Origin: Candidatus Uabimicrobium amorphum
GTDB taxonomy: Bacteria > Planctomycetota > Uabimicrobiia > Uabimicrobiales > Uabimicrobiaceae
Assembly: GCF_009002475.1 (NCBI RefSeq)
Contig: NZ_AP019860.1
Span: 8,739,547-8,803,546, forward strand
DNA: 64,000 nucleotides
Reading direction: 5' to 3'
Program-made: the position numbers and the translations under genes
The notes under the pieces: model-generated
Told to the model about the DNA's origin: nothing
Seen by the model: the letters and a program-made list of their open reading frames with translations, nothing else
Database searches by the model: none
Shown: positions 25,989 to 34,107 of the stretch, piece after piece
Position numbering within the stretch: position 1 is the first letter of the stretch
Layout: each line of letters begins with the position of its first letter

Positions 25989-26011
25989 TTGGTGGGAATA
26001 AATGAGGAGCT

Positions 26012-26037
26012 GAAAGGAACAGGTTACTGTTCCTTTC
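26012..26037. terminator. Bidirectional terminator hairpin
   Basis: GAAAGGAACAG (26012-26022) and CTGTTCCTTTC (26027-26037) form an 11-bp stem with a four-base loop. It lies between the convergent CDGSH gene and the cytochrome gene. Confidence 0.7.
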
Positions 26038-26046
26038 ATTTAGGAT

Positions 26047-27594
26047 TTACTTGTAGTTTTTAGGAATAAAAGCGTCAAGTGAAGCCAACTTGTCGCCGGT
26101 GTGGTTTTTAGTAAACTCTCTGGCCTTAAGAGTGACTAGGTTCGCTCCGGCTTCTAAATGCTTGCGATTTTTCATATTAAGTTTACTGAACAATGTCAGT
26201 AACTCTTGAATTTCCTTTACGCCACCTGATTTGCCATTTGCCGCTTTGAGAATCTTGTAGGTTTTGTCCACTTTCTTAAACATTGTATCGTAGTATTTTC
26301 CTGGCTTTGTCACTTTTAGTAAACCACGAAGAGCATATTCAAGGTCCAACATCAAACCAGTGACAAACATAACGCGAATTCTTTCGGGCGACGACTTAGC
26401 ATTTGCACTATTGTTCGCACGTACAAAATTGTGACGAACCATACCCTGCGACCAACTCACCAGTTCAAATGCACTCCCTGCTTTGTGACCACCGATATTT
26501 ACAAGTTCTTCGTCGGGAACACTATGACATCCATAACAATTCTGCGCTATCAGATAGATATCCACAGGGTTATTCATCCCTAGGCTCATCGCTTCTTTAC
26601 GACGTTCGTCTTTTGGTCTTGTTTTATCATTGTGAATAAGTAACCAATCTTTTCCTGCTCCATGGCACGATTCACAAGAAACACCCATGACCGCTTTTAC
26701 CTTGCGACCGGTGTGCTGTTGTGTAAAGTGACATTTTGAGCAGCGACCACTTCTTTTGATACTTCCCTTTAAGCCGAGTTTTTTGAATATACCTTTCGCA
26801 CGTGGCTTTTTGCTCATATCGTTATATGTTTTGTAATGAGGTGTTTTTTGCCATACTTGTTTTTCCTGCTTATGGCATTCCCCACATTTGTTAGCGGTTA
26901 CAATTTTTTTGTAATCCACAGGTTTGTTTTTGATAGCATTGATTTTTTTAATTTCCTCAAGTTGTGAAGTTCTTAACGTCACATTCGCCACAGGCTTGGA
27001 ACCAGAATTTCCCGTATTCTTGTTCACCTGAGTATTTTTGTTGGCATTATTTGCTTGGGTATTTTTATTTACCGGAGTGTTGTTTGTTGCTGTGTTTTTA
27101 TTGGTATTACTCGCCTGCGTATTTTTGTTTGTCTGAGTGCTATTTTTTGCCGTATTTTTATTGGTATTACTCATTTGCGTATTTTTATTGGCCTGAGTAT
27201 TTTTATTGGTATTGTTTGTCTGTTTATTTTGACTACTGCTACTATTTTTACTCGTTCGAGACATTTTTTGAACTTTAGCAGAGTAGTTCTTGTAGATTTT
27301 TTGGTATTTAATTGTATCTTTTTTAATCGCATTTACCGAACCACGTATTTTGCGAATTTGACCTTCTAGCTTTTGCTTTTCTTCGCTGTAGTCAGTCGTA
27401 TCCATTTCTTCGCTAGCCGCATCGCGTTGCATTTTTTTATCTTCGATTCTCTTTTTGAGTAGCTGCAACTCTGCTTTTTTAGACGCGACTCGCTCCTGAA
27501 TTTCTTGAATTTGCTTTTTTAAATCGTCCAATTTCTGTTGATCATCAGCAAAGACAAATGCCAGAAATACCATTACCAACAATAATTTTTTCAT
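26047..27594 (-). CDS. Exported tetraheme c-type cytochrome (cytochrome c554-like domain)
   Basis: The 515-residue protein has a signal peptide (LLLVMVFLAFVFA), a charged coiled coil (about 20-110), a low-complexity Asn/Thr/Lys spacer with repeated NTNKNTQ phrases (about 115-200) and a C-terminal domain with four CxxCH heme sites: CGECH (about 238), CSKCH (about 284), CESCH (about 308) and CYGCH (about 353). The arrangement resembles the cytochrome c554/multiheme family, which passes electrons outside the cytoplasm. Its last roughly 290 residues are almost the same as those of the next gene upstream. The start has AAAGGAAG before ATG 27594. The electron partner is unknown. Confidence 0.88.
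   Translation of the reverse strand: MKKLLLVMVFLAFVFADDQQKLDDLKKQIQEIQERVASKKAELQLLKKRIEDKKMQRDAASEEMDTTDYSEEKQKLEGQIRKIRGSVNAIKKDTIKYQKIYKNYSAKVQKMSRTSKNSSSSQNKQTNNTNKNTQANKNTQMSNTNKNTAKNSTQTNKNTQASNTNKNTATNNTPVNKNTQANNANKNTQVNKNTGNSGSKPVANVTLRTSQLEEIKKINAIKNKPVDYKKIVTANKCGECHKQEKQVWQKTPHYKTYNDMSKKPRAKGIFKKLGLKGSIKRSGRCSKCHFTQQHTGRKVKAVMGVSCESCHGAGKDWLLIHNDKTRPKDERRKEAMSLGMNNPVDIYLIAQNCYGCHSVPDEELVNIGGHKAGSAFELVSWSQGMVRHNFVRANNSANAKSSPERIRVMFVTGLMLDLEYALRGLLKVTKPGKYYDTMFKKVDKTYKILKAANGKSGGVKEIQELLTLFSKLNMKNRKHLEAGANLVTLKAREFTKNHTGDKLASLDAFIPKNYK
26522..26813. repeat. Near-identical block shared with 28151-28442
   Basis: About 292 bases match the same part of the neighbouring cytochrome gene (offset 1,629) with only about two or three mismatches. 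Flanking coding sequence of the same domain shows many synonymous differences. This sharp change in identity inside a homologous region is the usual mark of gene conversion. Confidence 0.85.
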
Positions 27595-27635
27595 CTTTTT
27601 GCTTCCTTTGTATACGAATTTTCACCATGCTATTT

Positions 27636-27662
27636 CGTGCGGTGGCGATCCGCCACCGCACG
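27636..27662. other. GC-rich hairpin between the two cytochrome genes
   Basis: CGTGCGGTGGCG (27636-27647) and CGCCACCGCACG (27651-27662) form a perfect 12-bp stem with a three-base loop. It lies just after the stop of the FHA-cytochrome gene. It lacks a T-tract but could limit read-through or protect a 3' end. Confidence 0.6.
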
Positions 27663-27675
27663 GCAAATTGATCAA

Positions 27676-30099
27676 CTATTTGTAATTTTTAGGAATAAAA
27701 GCATCGAGAGAGGATAACTTGCTACCATCGTGATTTTTTGTGAACGCTCTGGCTTTCAAGGTAACCAAATTGGCTCCCGTCTCTAAGTGCTTGCGATTTT
27801 TCATATTTAGCTTACCAAACAGCGTCAACAGCTCTTGGATTTCTTTTATGCCGCCAGATTTGTTATTTGCTGCTTTTAGTACCTTGTAGGTTTTGTCTAC
27901 TTTTTTCAACATCGTATCGTAGTATGTACCAGGTTTTGTCACCTTCAATAAACCGCGAAGCGCGTATTCTAAATCCAGCATCAAACCAGCCACAAACATA
28001 ACGCGTAACCTTTCAGGTGTTGATTTTGCATTTGCACTATTGTTGGCACGTACAAAGTTGTGGCGTACCATACCTTGTGACCAGCTGACCAGTTCAAACG
28101 CACTACCCGCTTTGTGCCCACCGATATTTACAAGCTCTTCGTCGGGAACGCTATGACATCCATAACAATTCTGCGCTATCAGATAGATATCCACAGGGTT
28201 ATTCATCCCTAGGCTCATTGCTTCTTTACGACGTTCGTCTTTTGGTCTTGTTTTATCATTGTGAATAAGTAACCAATCTTTTCCTGCTCCATGGCACGAT
28301 TCACAAGAAACACCCATGACCGCTTTTACCTTGCGACCGGTGTGCTGTTGTGTAAAGTGACATTTTGAGCAGCGACCACTTCTTTTGATACTTCCCTTCA
28401 AGCCGAGTTTTTTGAATATACCTTTCGCACGTGGTTTTTTGCTCATATCATTATATGTTTTGTAGTGAGGTGTTTTTTGCCATACTTGTTTTTCTTGTTT
28501 ATGACACTCTCCGCACTTGTTTGCCGTCACAATTTTTTTGTAGTCTACTGGTTTATTTTTAATGGCATTTATTTTTTTAATTTCCGCAATTTGTGCCGCA
28601 GTTATCTTTATACTTCCAGGTTGCTTTGGAGGTTGTACGGGACGCTCCGGCTGCTTTTCTGGTTGTTTTGGACGCTCCGGCTTTTTTTCTGGTTGTTTTG
28701 GACGTTCCGGCTTTTTTTCTGGTTGTTTCGGACGCTCTGGCTTTTTTTCTGGTTGTTTCGGACGCTCTGGCTTTTTTTCTGGTTGCTTAGGACGTTTTCC
28801 CGAAGCCATTTTTTTGTATTGTACGTAAACTTTTTTTGCTTTGCTTTTCCACATGTTGCGTTTATTTAGAGCTTGTTTTCTCTCACTGCTAAGCTGTGAA
28901 AACTCTCTTTTTAGCTCTTCGACTTCTTCTTGGCCGTCTGAGCTATCGCTATGGGAACTGTCGTTTATTTGGTCGTTAATATCCTCTAGTTGGCGATTGT
29001 GATCTTCTATTTCCGTAAGAATATTTTGCAATTCCTGTTCATTGCTTTGCAACAACTGCTCTGCTGCAGCAATTTCTTTGGCTAAATTAGCACCAACTTC
29101 CGTATTGTTTTCGTTTGTATCTGTACCGGTGTCCGTGTTTGCGGTTTCATTTTTGTTACTGTTGTCAATATTTGCATTTTTATTTTGATCGTTGCTATTG
29201 TTTTCGCTTGTATTATTCTCGACACCTGTTTTACCGATTTTTGAATCGACAAACTTCATGATTTGGTCTTTGTAGGTGTAGCCTCCCACACCTGCGAGTC
29301 CGATGACCACGAGTAAGGCCGCTACCTTCACAAAAGAGCCACCTTTTTTATTCTCTGAAACTTCGTAGCCATGCATCGTAGGAGGAGTTGCTCTCGTAGG
29401 CCTTGCTGTTGAAATCATCGGCTGTGGAGCGGGAGCTGGTGGAGGAGTAGGCCTTTGCGAAGATACCACCTGCATTTGCACTTCGCCCTTGTCTTTGATT
29501 TCAAATTTGTACGCGTGGTTGCAAATTTTAATTACGTCTCCGTTTTGCAGTGGCTGTTTTGTTATTTGAATATCATTTAAAAAAGTACCATTAGAACTAT
29601 TGCAATCTTCTAAAAAATAACTACCGCCTTGCAATACGACTTTAGAATGTTGTCTTGACGCCATCTGATCCATCACTTGGATGTCGCATTCAGGGATTCT
29701 TCCCATAATAGTTTCTGTCTTATTTAAAACATGAAGATTGCTAACACCGCCGGATATCAGTCGTAAACACCCTATCTGATTCGGTTCAATTTTTGTTCCC
29801 GAAAACTCCTCGAACGAGATGTCCAAAACCATATCGCCAATGTGAATTACGTCACCTGTACGCAGTTCCGTCTCGTTAAGTATTTTTTCTTCGTTTACAA
29901 AAACACCTGTTGTACTATTTGTATCCACAATAGTACATACACCTTCCTCCACAATTAGTTTGGCGTGATCTCGAGAAACTTTCATGTCTCGAAGCTCTAT
30001 TGTGTTATCAGGCGTTCTACCAATATTATGTGTGCCGTCTCCAAGCTGAAGCTCTTTTAGAACTTCTCCTTGCTCATTGCTCACTCGAATGTTGATCAT
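27676..30099 (-). CDS. Two FHA domains, transmembrane helix and extracytoplasmic tetraheme cytochrome in one protein
   Basis: The 807-residue chain starts with FHA domain 1 (about 1-95: NIGRTPDNTIELRD, VSRDHAKL) and FHA domain 2 (about 105-200: IMGRIPECDIQVMD, ASRQHSKV, NSSNGTFLND). Then come a membrane helix (about 257-275: VAALLVVIGLAGVGGYTY), an Asn-rich acidic stretch, a coiled coil (about 330-420), about five KPERPKQPEK repeats and the tetraheme domain (CGECH about 530, CSKCH about 576, CESCH about 600, CYGCH about 645). FHA domains read phosphothreonine in the cytoplasm and c-type hemes are attached outside it, so a single-span protein linking the two sides fits. The start at 30099 has GAGGAG. 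I know of no named family with this architecture; it may relay kinase signals to a redox partner. Confidence 0.88.
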   Translation of the reverse strand: MINIRVSNEQGEVLKELQLGDGTHNIGRTPDNTIELRDMKVSRDHAKLIVEEGVCTIVDTNSTTGVFVNEEKILNETELRTGDVIHIGDMVLDISFEEFSGTKIEPNQIGCLRLISGGVSNLHVLNKTETIMGRIPECDIQVMDQMASRQHSKVVLQGGSYFLEDCNSSNGTFLNDIQITKQPLQNGDVIKICNHAYKFEIKDKGEVQMQVVSSQRPTPPPAPAPQPMISTARPTRATPPTMHGYEVSENKKGGSFVKVAALLVVIGLAGVGGYTYKDQIMKFVDSKIGKTGVENNTSENNSNDQNKNANIDNSNKNETANTDTGTDTNENNTEVGANLAKEIAAAEQLLQSNEQELQNILTEIEDHNRQLEDINDQINDSSHSDSSDGQEEVEELKREFSQLSSERKQALNKRNMWKSKAKKVYVQYKKMASGKRPKQPEKKPERPKQPEKKPERPKQPEKKPERPKQPEKKPERPKQPEKQPERPVQPPKQPGSIKITAAQIAEIKKINAIKNKPVDYKKIVTANKCGECHKQEKQVWQKTPHYKTYNDMSKKPRAKGIFKKLGLKGSIKRSGRCSKCHFTQQHTGRKVKAVMGVSCESCHGAGKDWLLIHNDKTRPKDERRKEAMSLGMNNPVDIYLIAQNCYGCHSVPDEELVNIGGHKAGSAFELVSWSQGMVRHNFVRANNSANAKSTPERLRVMFVAGLMLDLEYALRGLLKVTKPGTYYDTMLKKVDKTYKVLKAANNKSGGIKEIQELLTLFGKLNMKNRKHLETGANLVTLKARAFTKNHDGSKLSSLDAFIPKNYK

Positions 30100-30216
30100 G
30101 CCATTCTCCTCGCATGTAATTTAATAAAAAAAAAATGGTTCATGTACAAATATAATAAATAAAGAATGGACGAAATACCATTAAAATTTTATGGTGCTGA
30201 TCCAATTGTATTTTAT

Positions 30217-31068
30217 TTACGAATCCAAAGATTCATACGTACTTGGAGTAATATTACTTATCTTTACATATGTTTGCGTTGGTTGTAATGGTATTAAAAT
30301 CCGCTCTCCAACCGAAAGCCTCTCTTGTGTAACGAAAGAAAACACATTTCCGTTTGCGCACAACTCAACACTTTTATCATCATTTATAGCGATAACTTCG
30401 GCAATGACAGGCAGCATACCTTCAAAAATTTGCCGCTGGCTTTTTACCACAGAAAAAGTATTTGTCTCCATCAACACAATATAATCAGAGTGTAGGAGGC
30501 CTTCACTTATATCATGACTAATAAAAACAGTTATCGTGTTATTTTTTTCGTGAATTCTTTGAATTTCAGAACGCAACACCCTCTTAATAGCGTCGTCTTG
30601 ACCTGAAAATGGCTCATCAAGGAGTAGTAACTTACTGTTGCGGATGATGGCGCGAATGATCGCCACTCGTTGACGTTGCCCTCCCGACAACAAATGAGGT
30701 TTTGCATGTTTGTAATCGGAAAGTTTCAACACTTTTAGCAATCGTAAAATTTCTTCTTGCGATGATAGTTTATTTGAGAATTGTATATTTTCGATAACCG
30801 TCATGTGTGGAAACAGGACATATTCTTGGGAGACATAGCTAATGGAGCGTTGTTGAGGGGGCAAAAAAATTTGTTGTTCACTGTCAAACCACACTTCGTC
30901 ATTTACCGTAATTTTACCAAAATCAGGTCGCAAAAGTCCGGCGAGCATGCGAACTAACGTTGTTTTACCAACGCCAGATGGACCGTAGACAAAAAACCGA
31001 ATACTACGATCACTTTGCAAAAAAAAGTCAACATTTCTATTGTGTATTTTATGTTTTACGGACAGCAA
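30217..31068 (-). CDS. ABC transporter ATP-binding protein, ModC/molybdate-type
   Basis: Walker A GPSGVGKTT (about 29-37), Q-loop YVSQEYVLFP (about 78), signature LLSGGQRQRVA (about 122), Walker B LLLLDEPFSG (about 146) and switch His in FISHD (about 182) are all present. The segment FLPPQQRSISYVSQEYVLFPHMTV is typical of ModC/PotA-like importers, and the C-terminal 70 residues look like a small regulatory OB/MOP domain. No permease or binding protein is adjacent, so the substrate is open. The start is uncertain: TTG at 31068 has no ribosome site close by, while a GAGGAG upstream would suit an ATT codon eight residues earlier (31083). Confidence 0.82.
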   Translation of the reverse strand: MLSVKHKIHNRNVDFFLQSDRSIRFFVYGPSGVGKTTLVRMLAGLLRPDFGKITVNDEVWFDSEQQIFLPPQQRSISYVSQEYVLFPHMTVIENIQFSNKLSSQEEILRLLKVLKLSDYKHAKPHLLSGGQRQRVAIIRAIIRNSKLLLLDEPFSGQDDAIKRVLRSEIQRIHEKNNTITVFISHDISEGLLHSDYIVLMETNTFSVVKSQRQIFEGMLPVIAEVIAINDDKSVELCANGNVFSFVTQERLSVGERILIPLQPTQTYVKISNITPSTYESLDS

Positions 31069-31117
31069 AAAGCTAATTATGTACTCCTCAAGAATGAAGT
31101 TGCATTGCGGTGGTAGT

Positions 31118-31990
31118 TTATTGAGTTAGCAAGGTAATCTTCTTTTGGTCTTCACCTACAAAAAACTGCGGCTCTTCAAGAAATTTTTTACGCACCAACG
31201 CAAGACCAACGCTTGTTTCACATAAATGTGATATGGAGGTCACACTACCTGCTTTTTTACCTTCAGAAGTGTAAATATCTAAGCCGCTCGTTATGTCTTT
31301 TGCGCTACAAGAAAAACGATATAAATATTTTTGTACTTTGTCATATGTATCCAAACGCGCAATCACCTCTTGACCGACATAACACCCCTTATCAAAGTCT
31401 ACATAAGCAATCAAGTTTACTTCATGAGGATTTACAGTATCGTTAATTTCATTTGGAGCTATGGGAATCGCATTTGTCACTCGATCGTGCTCATAAACAT
31501 CATTGTCACAATATTGGACACCTGCATCGCGAAAATCTTCCACAAGCTTTTGTTGGCATTCTTGTAATCCCACAATTTGTACAAATTTTTCTGCGGTATG
31601 AAAAGCTTTGACTTCATCACTATTGGGCAAAGAATGATTCCATACTTGCCACAAGAAGTAATTGTCGGTTTTGTTCAAAGTAACATCATCTAAAATAGTA
31701 TATTTTTCAATCCATGAAATTAATTTATCGTTATGGACATCATGACATATTAGCAAAAGTTTATCGCCAAATTTTACCACGCGCACACTATCCAAAATAC
31801 GTCCTTTGTCGTTGGCAAAAATAGTCGTAATAGATTCATCCATTGCCATAATGTTGTTTGTAGTCATGCGTTGTAAGAAAGAAATAGCATCTTTCCCCGC
31901 AACTTCTAGAATGCAAAGATGTTGGAGGTTATAAACCACAGCATTGTTTGTATTGGTTGTTTTATTTAAATATTTTGCAAAATCGCTCAT
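31118..31990 (-). CDS. ygfZ: YgfZ/GcvT-like folate-binding protein
   Basis: The 290-residue protein has the diagnostic KGCYVGQEVIARLDTYDKV motif (about 205-223), whose Cys is conserved in YgfZ/IBA57, together with LQRMTTNNI near the N-terminus. The family helps build or repair certain Fe-S enzymes using tetrahydrofolate. The ATG at 31990 is chosen; an in-frame GTG at 31999 overlapping the upstream stop is an alternative. It overlaps or abuts the small membrane protein gene upstream. Confidence 0.88.
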   Translation of the reverse strand: MSDFAKYLNKTTNTNNAVVYNLQHLCILEVAGKDAISFLQRMTTNNIMAMDESITTIFANDKGRILDSVRVVKFGDKLLLICHDVHNDKLISWIEKYTILDDVTLNKTDNYFLWQVWNHSLPNSDEVKAFHTAEKFVQIVGLQECQQKLVEDFRDAGVQYCDNDVYEHDRVTNAIPIAPNEINDTVNPHEVNLIAYVDFDKGCYVGQEVIARLDTYDKVQKYLYRFSCSAKDITSGLDIYTSEGKKAGSVTSISHLCETSVGLALVRKKFLEEPQFFVGEDQKKITLLTQ

Positions 31991-31995
31991 AAGTG

Positions 31996-32409
31996 TCACA
32001 CCAAGTTGAAAAATTTTATGATAAAAATGATGACAAGAGTAGCACCACTCCCCATTAACATATACATCACTTTGTGTTTTAGCTCTATTTTTTCTTCTGT
32101 GTTGTTATGTCGAGAAGAAAAAACAACCGCACTGTCTGTTTGGTCTTTGGTTTTGTTTTCTTCCCAGTCAAATTCGACTTTTTCCACAACAGTATCTTCA
32201 GATAAACCAAAAAACTCTTGGTCATCTTGTTTCGTTTCCCAGGCACCAATTAGATCTTCAAGTATTACGATTACTTCGTTTTCGCGAAGCACAGAAACAT
32301 ATTCACTCGTTATTTCGTGCACAGTTCCTTCAATTTCGTTTCCCGTTTTCAAAACAAAATTAACATTTTGTCCCAGCGAAACTTTTTCTTGTATCAATTC
32401 CATAACCAT
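31996..32409 (-). CDS. Small protein with Sm-like N-terminus and C-terminal membrane anchor
   Basis: There is no named family that I recognise. The 137 residues begin with a beta-rich stretch (about 10-55: NVNFVLKTGNEIEGTVHEI, SEYVSVLRENEVIVILEDLIG) that resembles an Sm/LSm or related small-barrel fold. An acidic linker follows, ending in one hydrophobic helix (about 112-134: KVMYMLMGSGATLVIIFII). The barrel would lie in the cytoplasm at the membrane. The start at 32409 has GGAAG upstream. The fold reading comes from pattern only. Confidence 0.65.
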   Translation of the reverse strand: MVMELIQEKVSLGQNVNFVLKTGNEIEGTVHEITSEYVSVLRENEVIVILEDLIGAWETKQDDQEFFGLSEDTVVEKVEFDWEENKTKDQTDSAVVFSSRHNNTEEKIELKHKVMYMLMGSGATLVIIFIIKFFNLV

Positions 32410-32440
32410 ATTAAGACTTCCGTCATGCTTTATGAATAAG

Positions 32441-32472
32441 TACTGTAGTGTACTTAAGAATACACTACAGTA
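32441..32472. other. Perfect 12-bp inverted repeat downstream of ferritin
   Basis: TACTGTAGTGTA (32441-32452) and TACACTACAGTA (32461-32472) flank an eight-base centre. It is 3' of ferritin and 5' of the small membrane protein gene. It may be a terminator stem without a T-tract or a regulator site. Confidence 0.55.
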
Positions 32473-32493
32473 AAAAACTACAGTAGGTTAAAG

Positions 32494-32988
32494 TTATTCA
32501 CCTTGACGACTACCTAGCTCGTTGTCAAGTAATAAAACCGCACTATTCGAATCTCCGGCCAGTTTTATTCGTTCTAAAATCTCAGATGACATCGCTTCTT
32601 CTTCTACCTGTTCGGTGATAAACCAATGGAGAAATGTTTGCGTTGCGTAGTCCTTGTTTTCCTGGCAAATTTCATATAGACTGTTGATTTGCTGTGTTAC
32701 TTTTTGCTCGTGCTTATACACATCTTCAAATGCTGCCAAACAAGAATCCCAAGTAGATGGTGGGCCTTCGATAGGTAGAAGAACTATTTTTCCACCTTTG
32801 TCTAGAATGTACTGATACATTTTTTTCGCGTGGCCGAGCTCTTCATTTGCTTGTTCTTCCGCCCAGTGAGCAAAACCTTTGAAGTGCATAGAGTCAAAAT
32901 ATGCGGCCATAGACAAGTACATGTAAAAAGAGTAAAACTCAGAGTTCATATGTCGGTTGAGAGCTTCATGTAGTTTTTCGTTTAACAT
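32494..32988 (-). CDS. ftnA: Non-heme ferritin
   Basis: The 164-residue iron-storage protein matches FtnA throughout: NSEFYSFYMYLSMAAYFDS (about 15-33), WAEEQANEELGHAKKMYQYI (about 42-61) with the ferroxidase Glu and His, and FLHWFITEQVEEEAMSSEI (about 119-137). It stores Fe(III) in a 24-subunit shell in the cytoplasm. The start has a short AGAAAGAGAT site upstream. A 16-bp perfect palindrome 58-73 bases before the start may be a control site. Confidence 0.93.
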   Translation of the reverse strand: MLNEKLHEALNRHMNSEFYSFYMYLSMAAYFDSMHFKGFAHWAEEQANEELGHAKKMYQYILDKGGKIVLLPIEGPPSTWDSCLAAFEDVYKHEQKVTQQINSLYEICQENKDYATQTFLHWFITEQVEEEAMSSEILERIKLAGDSNSAVLLLDNELGSRQGE

Positions 32989-33045
32989 AATATCTCTTTC
33001 TGTTTTAAATTGACAAAAAAAAAGCTTTCCTTTATAATTAGTGAT

Positions 33046-33061
33046 CTACCAACGTTGGTAG
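33046..33061. promoter_or_regulatory. 16-bp perfect palindrome upstream of ferritin, candidate operator
   Basis: CTACCAACGTTGGTAG reads the same on both strands. It lies in the 304-base gap between the divergent ferritin and surE genes, next to an AT-rich TATAAA-like stretch that could be the ferritin -10 region. A dimeric regulator could bind it. It does not look like a Fur box. The rest of the gap shows nothing else clear. Confidence 0.5.
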
Positions 33062-33292
33062 CACTGAACCAATCTTATCATCTCTTTGCTAAAGATAAAA
33101 CCATCTCTAATCATGTGTAGGGGATCTCCCTAGAGAGGATTTATCCCAAAGCAAAATTCGACGAATGTGATATTTGTTATTAGCTAGCGAACTATTCTAC
33201 AATGATGCAAAACACATCGCAACATTTCATTTCTATCGTTTTGTATTTTTCGTTTAAACACCTCAAAATAAAGTCTTTCAAAAAAAATATTT

Positions 33293-34066
33293 ATGAAAAT
33301 TTTACTTAGTAATGATGATGGCATTGAGGCCACAGGCATTTCTGTTTTAAGAGATTTGCTACTAGGACTTGGCCATGAGGTTTTTCTCATCGCCCCCTTA
33401 AAGCACCAAAGCGGAAAAAGCCATGCTATTACACTGTATGAACCTCTCATGGTATCATCAAAATATAAAGATGGTGAATTTTACGGCCTGGCAGTAGACG
33501 GATTTCCCGTCGATTGTACACGACTAGGTCTCATCGAACTATGCAAAGATGTCGATGTCGTCGTAACAGGTATTAACCATGGCTACAATATCGGTCCCGC
33601 TATGTACTATTCAGGTACTATTGCCGCGGCATTCGAAGGTATTCTTCACAATAAACCATCCTTGGCATTTTCGTTAAATTCATTTAAAGATGAAGATATG
33701 GCACCGTTGAGAAAACAGATGCCAAAATTTATGGAAATTCTGTTACGCGAATGTACAGAATCACTTTTATATAACATTAATATTCCTTGTGTGAAAAAAA
33801 TAAAAGGCATTAAACCAGCACGGCAAAGCATGCTAAATTTTGCGGATTACTACGAAAAACGTCATACTCCACAAAACAAGGATTATTATTGGCTACATTT
33901 TAGCGGTTTTGAGCCGCAACCATTTGCAAAAGTCCCGAAACGCAATCAAAAATACCAAGACGATGTTACGTTGATTCGAGAGGGCTACATCACCATCACT
34001 CCAATGCAGTACGACCTCACCAACTATGACTGTTTGAAAAAACTACAAAAAAAGTTTGAAGCATAG
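33293..34066 (+). CDS. surE: 5'-nucleotidase SurE
   Basis: The 257-residue protein has the SurE fingerprint MKILLSNDDGIEATGI (Asp pair for the metal), APLKHQSGKSHAIT (about 34-47), GINHGYNIG (about 93-101) and YYSGTIAAAFEG (about 105-116). It removes phosphate from nucleoside monophosphates and is often linked to stress survival. The start at 33293 is the conserved N-terminus; the ribosome site is weak. A transporter gene follows 41 bases later. Confidence 0.93.
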   Translation: MKILLSNDDGIEATGISVLRDLLLGLGHEVFLIAPLKHQSGKSHAITLYEPLMVSSKYKDGEFYGLAVDGFPVDCTRLGLIELCKDVDVVVTGINHGYNIGPAMYYSGTIAAAFEGILHNKPSLAFSLNSFKDEDMAPLRKQMPKFMEILLRECTESLLYNINIPCVKKIKGIKPARQSMLNFADYYEKRHTPQNKDYYWLHFSGFEPQPFAKVPKRNQKYQDDVTLIREGYITITPMQYDLTNYDCLKKLQKKFEA

Positions 34067-34107
34067 TGTTTCTGATTTTCTAAACTCTCAACTTCAAGGA
34101 AATAAGT

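Noticed and set aside
28465..28869. Plus-strand frames rich in Phe/Leu/Trp opposite the FHA-cytochrome gene
   Set aside because: They are antisense readings of the KPERPKQPEK repeats.
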